Shown here piece after piece: positions 8,778 through 17,735 of a stretch of 64,000 bases of DNA. The notes beneath the pieces are model-generated. The model was not told where the DNA came from, ran no database searches, and saw nothing but the letters and a program-made list of their open reading frames with translations. Each line of letters begins with the position of its first letter. Position 1 is the first letter of the stretch. A program made the translations under genes and the position numbers. This DNA is from Motiliproteus sp036960175 (lineage in GTDB: Bacteria > Pseudomonadota > Gammaproteobacteria > Pseudomonadales > Balneatricaceae). The DNA is taken from positions 1 to 64,000 of the forward strand of contig JBALWH010000013.1 in assembly GCA_036960175.1 (NCBI GenBank), written 5' to 3'.

Positions 8778-9377
8778 CCTCTAGATCTAGCGGCCTAATT
8801 TAAGCTATAGAACTAAGATAGACTAGAATATGGATAAAGTCTGTAGGGACCATTTGACCCACCCCAAACCGCCAATCAAAGCCTGATCTCTTTCTGAGCA
8901 TCTTTGAATGCAAGAGAAAATTCGTTTCTTTATAAATCGATCTGCGCCGTACTACAAAGCTCTAGTAACGCCTTGCTGTGCAAAAGTTGTCATTCATATT
9001 GACCACACCGATTTATCATAATTTCTGATGGCTACTTGTCCCTCATCGTCACCACTCGTTAATAACCATGCATCTCATCCGGCAAAGTATTATCAAGAAT
9101 CGAAAGCTCGTACGGGCCAGCGGTTATTATTGGACAATTAGACGTGGTCGGTCCCTAATATGTTCTATCTAACCAATGAGCGTTAATATAGCCAAGCAGG
9201 GAGAAAAAAACCGTAAAAAAACAAATAACCTTTATATATCAAAAGGTTAAACAAGTATCTACGCGACTAAAATTAACTGTATAAAAATACAGCATTAACT
9301 AAAGATAATCCTTTAACAACTACCTAAATAGCATTATCATGATTCCTGGACGATTTCTCCAGGAGCCATAAATTTCA
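8778..9377. other. 600-bp divergent intergenic region before the phosphorothioation operon
   Basis: No gene is visible. The right half is very AT-rich. It holds an inverted repeat AACCTTT/AAAGGTT (9227-9233 and 9242-9248), a LexA-type box (9277-9292) and, just before the first gene, an AGGAG at 9360-9364 that is rather far (about 13 bases) from the ATG. It presumably carries the promoters of the sulfur transporter (left) and of the sspBCD-like operon (right). Confidence 0.6.
9277..9292 (+). promoter_or_regulatory. LexA-type (SOS) box upstream of the sspB-like gene
   Basis: CTGTATAAAAATACAG fits the LexA consensus CTGT-N8-ACAG exactly, with an AT-only core, 85 bases before the first gene of the modification operon. 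It suggests repression by LexA and induction by DNA damage. The functional claim is inference. Confidence 0.6.
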
Positions 9378-10313
9378 ATGAAAGCTAAGTTTACAGGTCA
9401 TGACACCTTCCCGCTAAGGTATGGATGGCTACATAAAGCCATTAACCACTTGAATAATAACAAGAAATTACTCGCATCGAACGAGAATAGCACACGAGAG
9501 GCTATTGTTGAGCTCGGCGTGGGTAAAAACATGGTTAACGGCATTCGGTACTGGGCCGAATGCAGCGGCGTAATAGAATCTGACGGTGAAACAGTTACAG
9601 ATAAAGGTGCCTACCTATTTGGTAGCAGCGGTATAGTGGGTAAAGACCCCTATTTAGAACAAACTGAGTCCGTATGGTTACTTCACTTCTGGTTGAATTT
9701 TAACTTTGACTTCCTCACAGCCTATCGCTATTTCTTTAATTACTCGAATGTTCAACATTTCGAAAAATCAAAGCTCCTAGATGATTGCTATGAGGACGTG
9801 CAGCGATTAGTTAAGGGAAGTGTCCCTAATGAGACAACAGTCAAGAAAGACCTCGACTGTTTTTTAAACACCTACTGCCATAAGCAGAAAAAATCTACTA
9901 TTAAAGACTCAATCAATGAAGATTACTTCTCATCACCTCTCTCCGAATTAAATCTATTACAAGACAATGGTGGAGGATTTTATGTAAGTGACCTAGGTGA
10001 AAGGCCCGACTTACCGATTGAAGTCTTTATCTATGCATCAATAAAATTTATAGAAGCAGAAACAGAAGGATCGAATATTAACACCATTAGTTTTGATGCG
10101 TTATTAACTAAACCTTGCTCTCCTGGCCGTATATTTAGGCTATCTGAAAGCGGTTTAGGGCAAAAGCTGGACGAAGCACAAACCTACAAAAATAGTGGCG
10201 TAACATGGGTCGATTCACTGGGTTTACGGCAAATTAAAATCGAAAAAAAATCCATAAAAAATTCAAATAATTTTTTAGATGCAATTTATGCCGGGGGTCA
10301 TCAACATGACTGA
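9378..10313 (+). CDS. sspB: DUF4007 protein, SspB-like DNA phosphorothioation protein
   Basis: The 311-residue protein begins KAKFTGHDTFPLRYGWLHKA and has VGKNMVNGIRYWAECSGVIE, both typical of DUF4007 proteins: an N-terminal winged-helix-like part followed by a helical domain. As I recall, the SspB proteins of SspABCD phosphorothioation systems carry DUF4007 and act as nickases that open one strand for sulfur insertion. The order here, DUF4007 gene, large ATPase gene, PAPS-reductase-like gene with the cysteine desulfurase gene alongside, is the sspBCD/sspA arrangement. It overlaps the next gene by eight bases, so translation is probably coupled. No DndB, DndD or DndE gene is present. Symbol given by order and domain. 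Confidence 0.75.
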   Translation: MKAKFTGHDTFPLRYGWLHKAINHLNNNKKLLASNENSTREAIVELGVGKNMVNGIRYWAECSGVIESDGETVTDKGAYLFGSSGIVGKDPYLEQTESVWLLHFWLNFNFDFLTAYRYFFNYSNVQHFEKSKLLDDCYEDVQRLVKGSVPNETTVKKDLDCFLNTYCHKQKKSTIKDSINEDYFSSPLSELNLLQDNGGGFYVSDLGERPDLPIEVFIYASIKFIEAETEGSNINTISFDALLTKPCSPGRIFRLSESGLGQKLDEAQTYKNSGVTWVDSLGLRQIKIEKKSIKNSNNFLDAIYAGGHQHD

Positions 10314-13300
10314 ACTACCTATTAAAATCAATCCTCGCTACAAAAGCTCTACAAGAATTGACTCAGACTCATCAGACTACAAGCAGTTTATTGATGACTA
10401 TATCGTTCATGGAACAACAATTAGCACCCTAGAGACACTAAGCCGTGAATACTCTGGCAGCGCACAAAGGGCTTATACATTAACCGGGCCATATGGCTCA
10501 GGTAAATCGACTATTGCTCTATATCTTTCGTATTTACTTTCAGAAAACCCAAAGGAAAGAAAATATGCGCAAAACAAACTAACGAAGGATCACAATAGTC
10601 TAAATGACTTTTCGAGACGCTTTCAGGTAAAAAAGGGATGGATAGTCATTAAGCACGTTTGTGGTCTAGAATCGCCCGCACACGCCATTCTAGCAAGCAT
10701 CTATAAAAACCTAGGAAAAAGAATAGATTCAAAGAAGCTCAATTTATTGACAGATGACGAATGTCTAAAAAAGATAATGCTCGTCATTTCAGCGCCTAGC
10801 GAACAATATGACGGCATCGTACTTCTGCTAGATGAAATGGGTAAGGCGCTAGACTACCTCTCTAAAGAAAATAAAGACCTGCACTTGTTTCAATCATTAG
10901 CAGATATTGTTCAGCAATCAGAATCACCCGTTATATTAATAGGATTTTTACATCAAGCATTTACTGATTACGCAAGAAATAAAGATGCTTCTGCACAAAA
11001 AGAATGGGGAAAGATACAAGGCCGATATAGAGATCTAAGCTACAACCCGTCAATTGATGAATCACTCATATTAGTGGGTGAATCTATTAAAATCGACTCT
11101 AAATTATCTAATCAAATTATAAATAGGCATAAAGAATTAGTTGGGCAGGCATTAAAATCATTCCCGCAAAAGAACAGAAACTCAGCCGCATTGGAAAACA
11201 CACTTCCACTTGATCCAATAGTCAGCTTATTACTGGGCCCTATATCAAGACGTCGATTTTCACAAAATGAGCGCAGTATTTTTGGGTTTTTGGCTTCTCA
11301 AGAACCATTGGGCTTTAGAGATTTTTTATTAACGAATTATACGAATTCAAAACCAAGCTTAGAGCTCTATCAGCCTGAGCAATTGTGGGATTATTTACAC
11401 CATAATTTGCACCACCTCATTACCACCTCACACGACAGTAAAGCCTGGCTTGAAGGTTGTGATGCCATACATCGAGCAGAACAAAAAGGAAAAGAGATCC
11501 ATGTATCAATAACAAAAGTTATTGCCTTACTGACCATATTTGGATTTCACCATCATCTTCATGCCAAAGAAGAGTTCATCATCGATTATTTTAAAGCCCG
11601 GGGGGCAACAGATGACATAAAACAATCTATAGATGATCTAAAGCAATGGAGTATCATAATATACCGTCAGAATTACGATGCCCTATTTGTCTTCCAAGGC
11701 AGTGATATCGACATTAACAGCAGAGTGGTTGAACGCATTGAATCTATAAGCCATGGTGTGAATTGGACAGAAATCTGTGAAAACAGTCAGAATATTTTGG
11801 CAACTGCCCATTACCATAAAACCGGTACTATGCGCTGGGCAAACATTCAACTCGTAAAAAAAATAGACCCATCTCAACTCGAGCAAGCTAAGAACCCTCC
11901 ACTGACGGGTGATAAGTTTTTGAGCTTCATTCTATCGACCACACCCATTGACAATAATATACGTAAATTATCGGAAAAAACCCCCCATATTGCTATCAGC
12001 TCGCCCAAATCATTAGAAAGCCTAAAATCAGCCGCTATTGAGTTAATTGCCCTACAACAAATCCTGAAAGGCGATGAGAAGATACAACACGACCTAATAG
12101 CAAAAAGAGAAATCAACAATCGTATAGTGCTTGCCACCAAGAATTTAGATAACGCACTAATCGGCGCATTTAAAACAGCAGACTGGCATCATCAAGGAAA
12201 AGCACTTAAGGCACGCCCTCTATCCGTCCATGCGTCTCAAATTGCAGATGAAATCTATTGTTCATCTCCCATAGTACAAAATGAACTAGTTAATAGATCA
12301 AAGCCTTCTGGCAGCGCAAACACTGCTATAAGGAAACTAATGTTTGCCATGCTTAAAAACGGCGAAACTAAGGACTTAGGGTTTGATGAAAATTTATTTC
12401 CGCCTGAAAAAGCCATTTATTTATCATGTATAAAAAGTAAAGGATGGCACCAAAAGACAACTGAAGGATACTTATTTCCTAGTAAATGGAGTAAGAAAAA
12501 TCGGGATGGCAACCCAGACATATACGAATTAATGCGAGACGGAATTGACTTTATAAAGTCTAGCAACGAGATAGTTACATTAGCCCAGCTGTACACTAGA
12601 TGGATGGCACCACCCTTTGGCCTCACCGCTGGACTCTGCCGCGTATATGGGATGGCTTTATTAAAAGCCATGGATGGGCAAGTCGCATTTTACGACCAAG
12701 ATTCGACTAAGCAATTCCTTTTTATACCAGAGCTAGATGAAGTGCTAGTAGAGAAGGTATATAAACACCCAGCAGAAGCTGGCGTTAGATACTTTCATAT
12801 TTCAGACATCCAAACACACTTGCTTGATACCTTAGCAAAAGCAACGATTGGCGATACTAAAACTAATGATTCAATATTGGGTATTGCAAAGCATATCGTC
12901 AAAATCGTACACACACTCCCTGCCTGGGTTAAAAAAACTAGCGGGGACAGTTTTTCAGGTGGCGCGAATACAAAAAATTTAAGTACGCAAGCACGTACAT
13001 TTAGAAACAAAGTTATTAAGGCCAACGACCCTTACAACCTAATACTTGAAGAACTCCCCCTGATATTTAACCTTAATATTAATGATAAAGGTATCGACAA
13101 AAAACTCAGTAAATCGTTGAAATCTGTACTTTCTGAGCTCGAGGGGCAGCATGGTCTCCTATTATCTGCATTTGAAAAAATAATCACAAATAATCTATCA
13201 GCCAACTTAGACCAAGACCTAAAGACCCGGTGTAAAAAGGTCTCTAGAAACAAACAAAGACCTAACATTAGTGAGCTAGCAAAACGAATAATTGACGTAA

Positions 13301-13677
13301 TAGATCAAAAAGATGGCATTGAAAAGGTGATCAATCTTGCTATCGGAGCATCAGAAAAAAACTGGACTGATGTCAATATACGAAACGGATTAGATGAACT
13401 AGAGAACTTATGCACTCAATTTAGACGCATTGAATCATTTGAACGAATAAGTGAAGGCAATGAATCAGCATCAAAACCACTAGCATTGATAAGCACTGAT
13501 AAGAAGGGAAACTACATTGGATACGAGAGTTTCATTATGAGTGACCTAGAAAATGATAAAGAGGTAAAATCAACGATTAAGCTCATTGAGTCTAATGTCA
13601 AGGCAGTCTCAAAAGAGAAGAAGGTAGCTGCATTAAGTCATCTTCTTTCATCACTCATGGACAGAGAGGAAGCATAA
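10306..13677 (+). CDS. sspC: Large P-loop ATPase, SspC-like
   Basis: The 1123-residue ATPase has Walker A GPYGSGKST at 61-69 and a Walker B-like VLLLDEMGKALDYL around 172-185. That combination, with the long helical C-terminal part, resembles the large AAA-type ATPases of SspC and BREX BrxC/PglY. It should power target handling by the nickase and sulfur-transfer proteins. I prefer the ATG at 10306, which has GGGGG eight bases upstream, to an ATG 27 bases earlier. It ends one base before the sspD-like gene, in one operon. It is a paralogue in type of the 1498-residue ATPase at 17732-22228. Confidence 0.75.
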   Translation: MTELPIKINPRYKSSTRIDSDSSDYKQFIDDYIVHGTTISTLETLSREYSGSAQRAYTLTGPYGSGKSTIALYLSYLLSENPKERKYAQNKLTKDHNSLNDFSRRFQVKKGWIVIKHVCGLESPAHAILASIYKNLGKRIDSKKLNLLTDDECLKKIMLVISAPSEQYDGIVLLLDEMGKALDYLSKENKDLHLFQSLADIVQQSESPVILIGFLHQAFTDYARNKDASAQKEWGKIQGRYRDLSYNPSIDESLILVGESIKIDSKLSNQIINRHKELVGQALKSFPQKNRNSAALENTLPLDPIVSLLLGPISRRRFSQNERSIFGFLASQEPLGFRDFLLTNYTNSKPSLELYQPEQLWDYLHHNLHHLITTSHDSKAWLEGCDAIHRAEQKGKEIHVSITKVIALLTIFGFHHHLHAKEEFIIDYFKARGATDDIKQSIDDLKQWSIIIYRQNYDALFVFQGSDIDINSRVVERIESISHGVNWTEICENSQNILATAHYHKTGTMRWANIQLVKKIDPSQLEQAKNPPLTGDKFLSFILSTTPIDNNIRKLSEKTPHIAISSPKSLESLKSAAIELIALQQILKGDEKIQHDLIAKREINNRIVLATKNLDNALIGAFKTADWHHQGKALKARPLSVHASQIADEIYCSSPIVQNELVNRSKPSGSANTAIRKLMFAMLKNGETKDLGFDENLFPPEKAIYLSCIKSKGWHQKTTEGYLFPSKWSKKNRDGNPDIYELMRDGIDFIKSSNEIVTLAQLYTRWMAPPFGLTAGLCRVYGMALLKAMDGQVAFYDQDSTKQFLFIPELDEVLVEKVYKHPAEAGVRYFHISDIQTHLLDTLAKATIGDTKTNDSILGIAKHIVKIVHTLPAWVKKTSGDSFSGGANTKNLSTQARTFRNKVIKANDPYNLILEELPLIFNLNINDKGIDKKLSKSLKSVLSELEGQHGLLLSAFEKIITNNLSANLDQDLKTRCKKVSRNKQRPNISELAKRIIDVIDQKDGIEKVINLAIGASEKNWTDVNIRNGLDELENLCTQFRRIESFERISEGNESASKPLALISTDKKGNYIGYESFIMSDLENDKEVKSTIKLIESNVKAVSKEKKVAALSHLLSSLMDREEA

Positions 13678-13678
13678 A

Positions 13679-14572
13679 ATGACTAAAAAAGTTAAGCATG
13701 TTCTCGGCCTATCCGGCGGGAAAGATAGTAGTGCGCTAGCTCTGTATGTTAAAGAGACGAGGCCTGAATTGGACGTTGAGTATTTCTTTACAGATACCGG
13801 CTACGAACTCCCAGAGACAAATGAATTTATCGATCAGTTAGAAGAAAAACTAGGCCACATTAACCGACTAAATGAACGCTCACTCAATAACATTGAGGGG
13901 CGCGGTGAGCGAACTTTCTCACACCTTCTAAAGGAAAATGGGAATTTTTTGCCTTCTCAAAGGGACCGATGGTGCACTGTACAACTCAAACTTTTACCAT
14001 TCGAGCGATGGGTAGATAGCTTTATTGCTGATGGTTACACAGTCAAGAATTACGTAGGCATTAGGGCAGATGAAGCTGACCGCACCGGTTTTATGACTAT
14101 TGAAAAGCCTATCGAGTCAATATTCCCCTTTAAAGAAGACGGTATTGTTAAAAGTGACATCGAAAACATCCTACAACGCAATGGACTTGAACTCCCCGCT
14201 TACTATCAATGGCGATCACGGTCCGGCTGTACGTTTTGCTTTTACCAAAAGAAGATTGAATGGCTTAGACTTATGGAAAAACACCCGGACCTGTTTGAAG
14301 AAGCTAAAACCTTTGAAAAAGGCGAAGGAAATACCACTGTTGGAGAAAAGTTTTACTGGATGGGTCAAGGTCAACCCCTAAGTACTCTCGAGGCACCAGA
14401 AGAAAAAATTAGAATTATTGAAAACCATGAAAAACAAGTGGCTCGATTTAAAAAGAAAAAAAGAAGAAACGCTCTCCTAGATAATGATGACGGTGTTTGT
14501 GAATTTACCGACTTAGATGATATCTATGACGAGGTTGAAGGCGGTGGCGCCTGTGTTACTTGCTACAAGTAA
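13679..14572 (+). CDS. sspD: PAPS reductase / ATP pyrophosphatase family protein, SspD (DndC)-like
   Basis: This enzyme activates DNA or a carrier with ATP for sulfur insertion. The PP-loop SGGKDS sits at 12-17. Cysteines at 99 (RWCTVQ), 184 and 187 (GCTFC) and 292 and 295 (CVTC) can hold an iron-sulfur cluster, as in DndC relatives. The 297-residue length suits SspD rather than the longer DndC (about 500). It follows the ATPase gene by one base and ends one base before the end of the convergent cysteine desulfurase gene. The product should take sulfur from that desulfurase. Confidence 0.85.
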   Translation: MTKKVKHVLGLSGGKDSSALALYVKETRPELDVEYFFTDTGYELPETNEFIDQLEEKLGHINRLNERSLNNIEGRGERTFSHLLKENGNFLPSQRDRWCTVQLKLLPFERWVDSFIADGYTVKNYVGIRADEADRTGFMTIEKPIESIFPFKEDGIVKSDIENILQRNGLELPAYYQWRSRSGCTFCFYQKKIEWLRLMEKHPDLFEEAKTFEKGEGNTTVGEKFYWMGQGQPLSTLEAPEEKIRIIENHEKQVARFKKKKRRNALLDNDDGVCEFTDLDDIYDEVEGGGACVTCYK

Positions 14573-14573
14573 A

Positions 14574-15707
14574 TTATGCTTGCGGCTTTACCGCTGCATC
14601 CATAATGGCCGTCACTAGCTGGTCTAGCTGCTCAAAAGTTATATCTAAAGGGAAGCTAACCCGCAGTGTTTTATCCGCCTGTTCTCTAGACAAGCCTAGT
14701 GCAGTAAGCACATGCGATGCCTCAATCTCTTTCGACGAACAGGCCGAGCCTTGCGCCAAACAGATAGTCTTCTCATTTGATCTTATTAATTGCCCCACGT
14801 CGGTATCCAAAAGGGTTAAGGAAACACAACTAGGCAATGCTGAACCGCCGCCATTGACCCTATAATTTACTCCCTTATCCGTTAACTGCTGTAGCAAATA
14901 GGCTTTAGCACCAATGCTCTCAAATATCTTGTAATGATTTGGAAAGCATCTGGCAGCCACCCCGAAACCAATAATCAACGGGGAGGCAACTGTACCGCCC
15001 CGCAGGCCCTCTTCTTGACCCGCCCCGTGTATAACGGGCTCAAGTCTCAACCGCCGAAGATCCCTGATATAGAGCGCACCAATCCCTTTAGGGCCGCCAA
15101 TTTTATGTGCGGTGAAAGAAAGCAGGTCGACGTTGCATTGGTCCACGTCAATAAACGTTTTCCCAAAGCTTTGTGCGGCATCACTATGAAATAATACGTT
15201 TCTATCACTACAAAGAGCTCCAATTTCGCCGATAGGATTAACAGTACCTAGTTCGTTGTTCACATGCATAACAGAAACAAGCGCGGTTTTTTCCCGGAGA
15301 GCTGAATCAACCATCGCCGAATCGATCAAGCCAGCCTTATTCGGCTTTAAATACGTTATCTCAAAGCCTTGACGGCCGAGGTAATCACAAATTGAAAAAA
15401 TACATTTATGCTCAATCTCGGTTGTTATGATGTGATTCTTCTCAGGGGAAAGGCCTCCTCCCATCAGCAGGCTTTTAAATGCCGTATTATTTGACTCGGT
15501 AGCTCCGCTAGTAAAAATAATTTCGCTCGGATAAGCCCCTATCTGATCAGCAAGCAGTAGCCGCACAGCCTCAATATCTCTATTTGCTTGATCAGCCAAA
15601 AGATGACTTGCTGCGGAATTAGCATAAGAAGCATCAAAAGCACGAACTAAGGCTTCCTTAACCTCGGGCAGAACAGGATAGGATGCCGAAGTATCTAGAT
15701 ATATCAC
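14574..15707 (-). CDS. sspA: Cysteine desulfurase, SspA/DndA-like
   Basis: A PLP enzyme that removes sulfur from cysteine as a persulfide and passes it on. Counting from a TTG at 15725, motifs are SGATESNN (73-80), the PLP lysine in SFTAHK (Lys208) and the mobile catalytic loop GSACSS (Cys329). I chose a GTG at 15705-15707 as start because AGGTG lies seven bases upstream and it begins at the usual IYLDTSASYPV strand. The TTG would add six residues. Convergent with the sspD-like gene, one base apart, so it has its own promoter in 15708-15860. It could also serve general Fe-S assembly, but the neighbours point to DNA phosphorothioation. Confidence 0.85.
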   Translation of the reverse strand: MIYLDTSASYPVLPEVKEALVRAFDASYANSAASHLLADQANRDIEAVRLLLADQIGAYPSEIIFTSGATESNNTAFKSLLMGGGLSPEKNHIITTEIEHKCIFSICDYLGRQGFEITYLKPNKAGLIDSAMVDSALREKTALVSVMHVNNELGTVNPIGEIGALCSDRNVLFHSDAAQSFGKTFIDVDQCNVDLLSFTAHKIGGPKGIGALYIRDLRRLRLEPVIHGAGQEEGLRGGTVASPLIIGFGVAARCFPNHYKIFESIGAKAYLLQQLTDKGVNYRVNGGGSALPSCVSLTLLDTDVGQLIRSNEKTICLAQGSACSSKEIEASHVLTALGLSREQADKTLRVSFPLDITFEQLDQLVTAIMDAAVKPQA

Positions 15708-15797
15708 GTATGTACACCTATTCAAATAAACAATAATTCACCACTATCGATGCTAACACAAGAAAGTCTAAGGTGTTGATTTCTAGACATTTCAAGT

Positions 15798-15821
15798 CAT
15801 AATGCCATAATGCCATAATGA
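15798..15821 (+). repeat. Three tandem copies of an 8-bp unit
   Basis: CATAATGC occurs twice, followed by CATAATGA, in the divergent promoter region between the desulfurase and methyltransferase genes. Slipped-strand variation here could alter promoter spacing. Confidence 0.6.
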
Positions 15822-15860
15822 TTAGCTTGACACTACCAACGCGAAAATATTCTATCTTCC

Positions 15861-17735
15861 ATGGATTATCCCAAGTTTAAATCACTAGTTAAACAAATTG
15901 AAACGGGTAAACAGCTGCCCGACTCAGTGTATGTGCACGAAAGCGCCATTAGCTCTGTACCAACCTCACTGGCAAATATTGTGTTCAAGGTCGCCGAAGC
16001 CCTGAAAATCTCTGAAGACGACTGGAATATCATCAAGTTCTACAAACGAGATTTCAAAGTTTCATTTCTGTCCTACCCTGGCTTTGAAGAAGTCAGTTAT
16101 CCAGCGTTAAAGCATAGCTTCACTGTTGACCTAGCCAAACTAGCGGTGCGCAAAGCCGATTATGCAAAATCAGATAACCCTCCAATACTCCACCGCAAAG
16201 AAACATTTGTCGAGGATAGTTATCCACTCCATAGCTCATTTAGAGAAATCACCACAGAAGGAGAGGCCATAGGCCTTTACGATAATCCTAGATCTATCGG
16301 CTTCCGTAATAACTGGAGCAGGTTAATATCAAACAAAGGATACTATTTGGATGATAACGGTCGTCTGCAACCAAAAGCCGATAGAGCGCTAACTTCCCCG
16401 GCTAGTCCACTAGAAATTGACGGCGGTATCCACCGCCACAAAACAGCGATCGACCGCAATCAACTTTCACAGCCAATGCAACTTTTAGCAAGGCATAACT
16501 ACCTAAGTGGGGACTACAGCGTACTGGACTATGGCTGTGGTAAAGGCGACGACCTACGCGAGCTAGAAGCTCACGGCCTTGACGCCTCCGGCTGGGATCC
16601 CACCCACTACCCAGAGGGGCTACTCGTCAATAGCGATATCGTCAACCTTGGCTTTGTACTGAACGTCATTGAAGGCAGAGATGAACGAGTTGAAACACTT
16701 AAACGAGCCTGGGATTACAGCGACAAGCTATTAATCGCCTCGGTAATGATTGCCGGAGATAGTGTTATTAGTCAATTTTCGCCCTATAAAGACGGCGTAA
16801 TCACTAGCCGTAAGACCTTTCAAAAGTACTACGCACAATCAGAATTTCGTTCATTCTTGGAAACAACCCTCAACGATACAGCCATCGCTGTCGGGCAAGG
16901 AATCTTTGTTCTCTTTAAAGACAAAATCGAAGAGCAAAACTTTCTTCTAGAACGACAGCATATCAAACGAGACTGGATACAGAAAACTCAGCGTACCATT
17001 AAGGCTAGACCTGCCTCAGTCAAAAAAGACCTTATCGAGAAACATCTTGAACTCTTTACCGATTATTGGAATACAACCCTTGAAATAGGCCGCATACCAG
17101 CCAATAGTGAATTTGAATTTTCAGAACAAATACGTCGTATAACTGGCTCACATGCTAAAGCCCATAACGCCTTAATAGAGTACTTTGGCGATGTGCTATT
17201 TAAGGAGGCACAATCCAATCGACAAGAAGACCTTTTAGTCTATTTTGCGCTGGGGCTTTTTGAAAAACGAAAACCCCAAGCACAAATGCCAGAAAGCCTC
17301 AAAAGGGATATTAAAGCCTTTTATGAATCGTATAACCAAGCAATAGAAAAGGCAACCGACGCATTATATGCCGTGGGCAATCCAGCGCTGATAGAAAAAG
17401 CCTGCAATGAGGCATATGACAATCTAAAAAGTGGCGAAATGAATGTGGGGCACAGCTATATATTTCATAAAGACTTGCTAGGCGAGCTGCCTACTGAACT
17501 GAGAATATACGTCGGCTGCGCGATACAGCTCTATGGTGACTTAGAAGAAATACAGTTGATAAAAGCACATATGACTTCAGGAAAAGTGAGCCTGATGGGC
17601 TACAAGAATTGGGAGTCAGACACACCTCTTCTAATTGAGAGAATTAAAATAAAAATGCGGGATCAGGATGTGGACTTTTTTGATTACACAGGAAAATTCA
17701 CCCCGCTACCACTAGAAAACAAAGCTGTTTTTTAA
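15861..17735 (+). CDS. DNA phosphorothioation-associated putative methyltransferase
   Basis: The 624-residue protein has a SAM-binding motif VLDYGCGKGDD (221-231) followed by the Rossmann strand SGWDP, after an N-terminal domain of about 180 residues with an HRHKTAIDRNQ segment just before the methyltransferase core. This layout is that of the methyltransferase family named for its presence in dnd/phosphorothioation clusters (TIGR04096 type). Target unknown. A relationship between base methylation and PT sites is possible. It is convergent with the restriction operon; its last four bases overlap the end of the 1498-residue ATPase gene, so this gene belongs to the locus. Confidence 0.8.
   Translation: MDYPKFKSLVKQIETGKQLPDSVYVHESAISSVPTSLANIVFKVAEALKISEDDWNIIKFYKRDFKVSFLSYPGFEEVSYPALKHSFTVDLAKLAVRKADYAKSDNPPILHRKETFVEDSYPLHSSFREITTEGEAIGLYDNPRSIGFRNNWSRLISNKGYYLDDNGRLQPKADRALTSPASPLEIDGGIHRHKTAIDRNQLSQPMQLLARHNYLSGDYSVLDYGCGKGDDLRELEAHGLDASGWDPTHYPEGLLVNSDIVNLGFVLNVIEGRDERVETLKRAWDYSDKLLIASVMIAGDSVISQFSPYKDGVITSRKTFQKYYAQSEFRSFLETTLNDTAIAVGQGIFVLFKDKIEEQNFLLERQHIKRDWIQKTQRTIKARPASVKKDLIEKHLELFTDYWNTTLEIGRIPANSEFEFSEQIRRITGSHAKAHNALIEYFGDVLFKEAQSNRQEDLLVYFALGLFEKRKPQAQMPESLKRDIKAFYESYNQAIEKATDALYAVGNPALIEKACNEAYDNLKSGEMNVGHSYIFHKDLLGELPTELRIYVGCAIQLYGDLEEIQLIKAHMTSGKVSLMGYKNWESDTPLLIERIKIKMRDQDVDFFDYTGKFTPLPLENKAVF

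Noticed and set aside
10279..10305. Upstream start for the sspC-like gene (ATG at 10279)
   Set aside because: The ATG at 10306 has a GGGGG ribosome site and gives the usual eight-base overlap with the gene before it.
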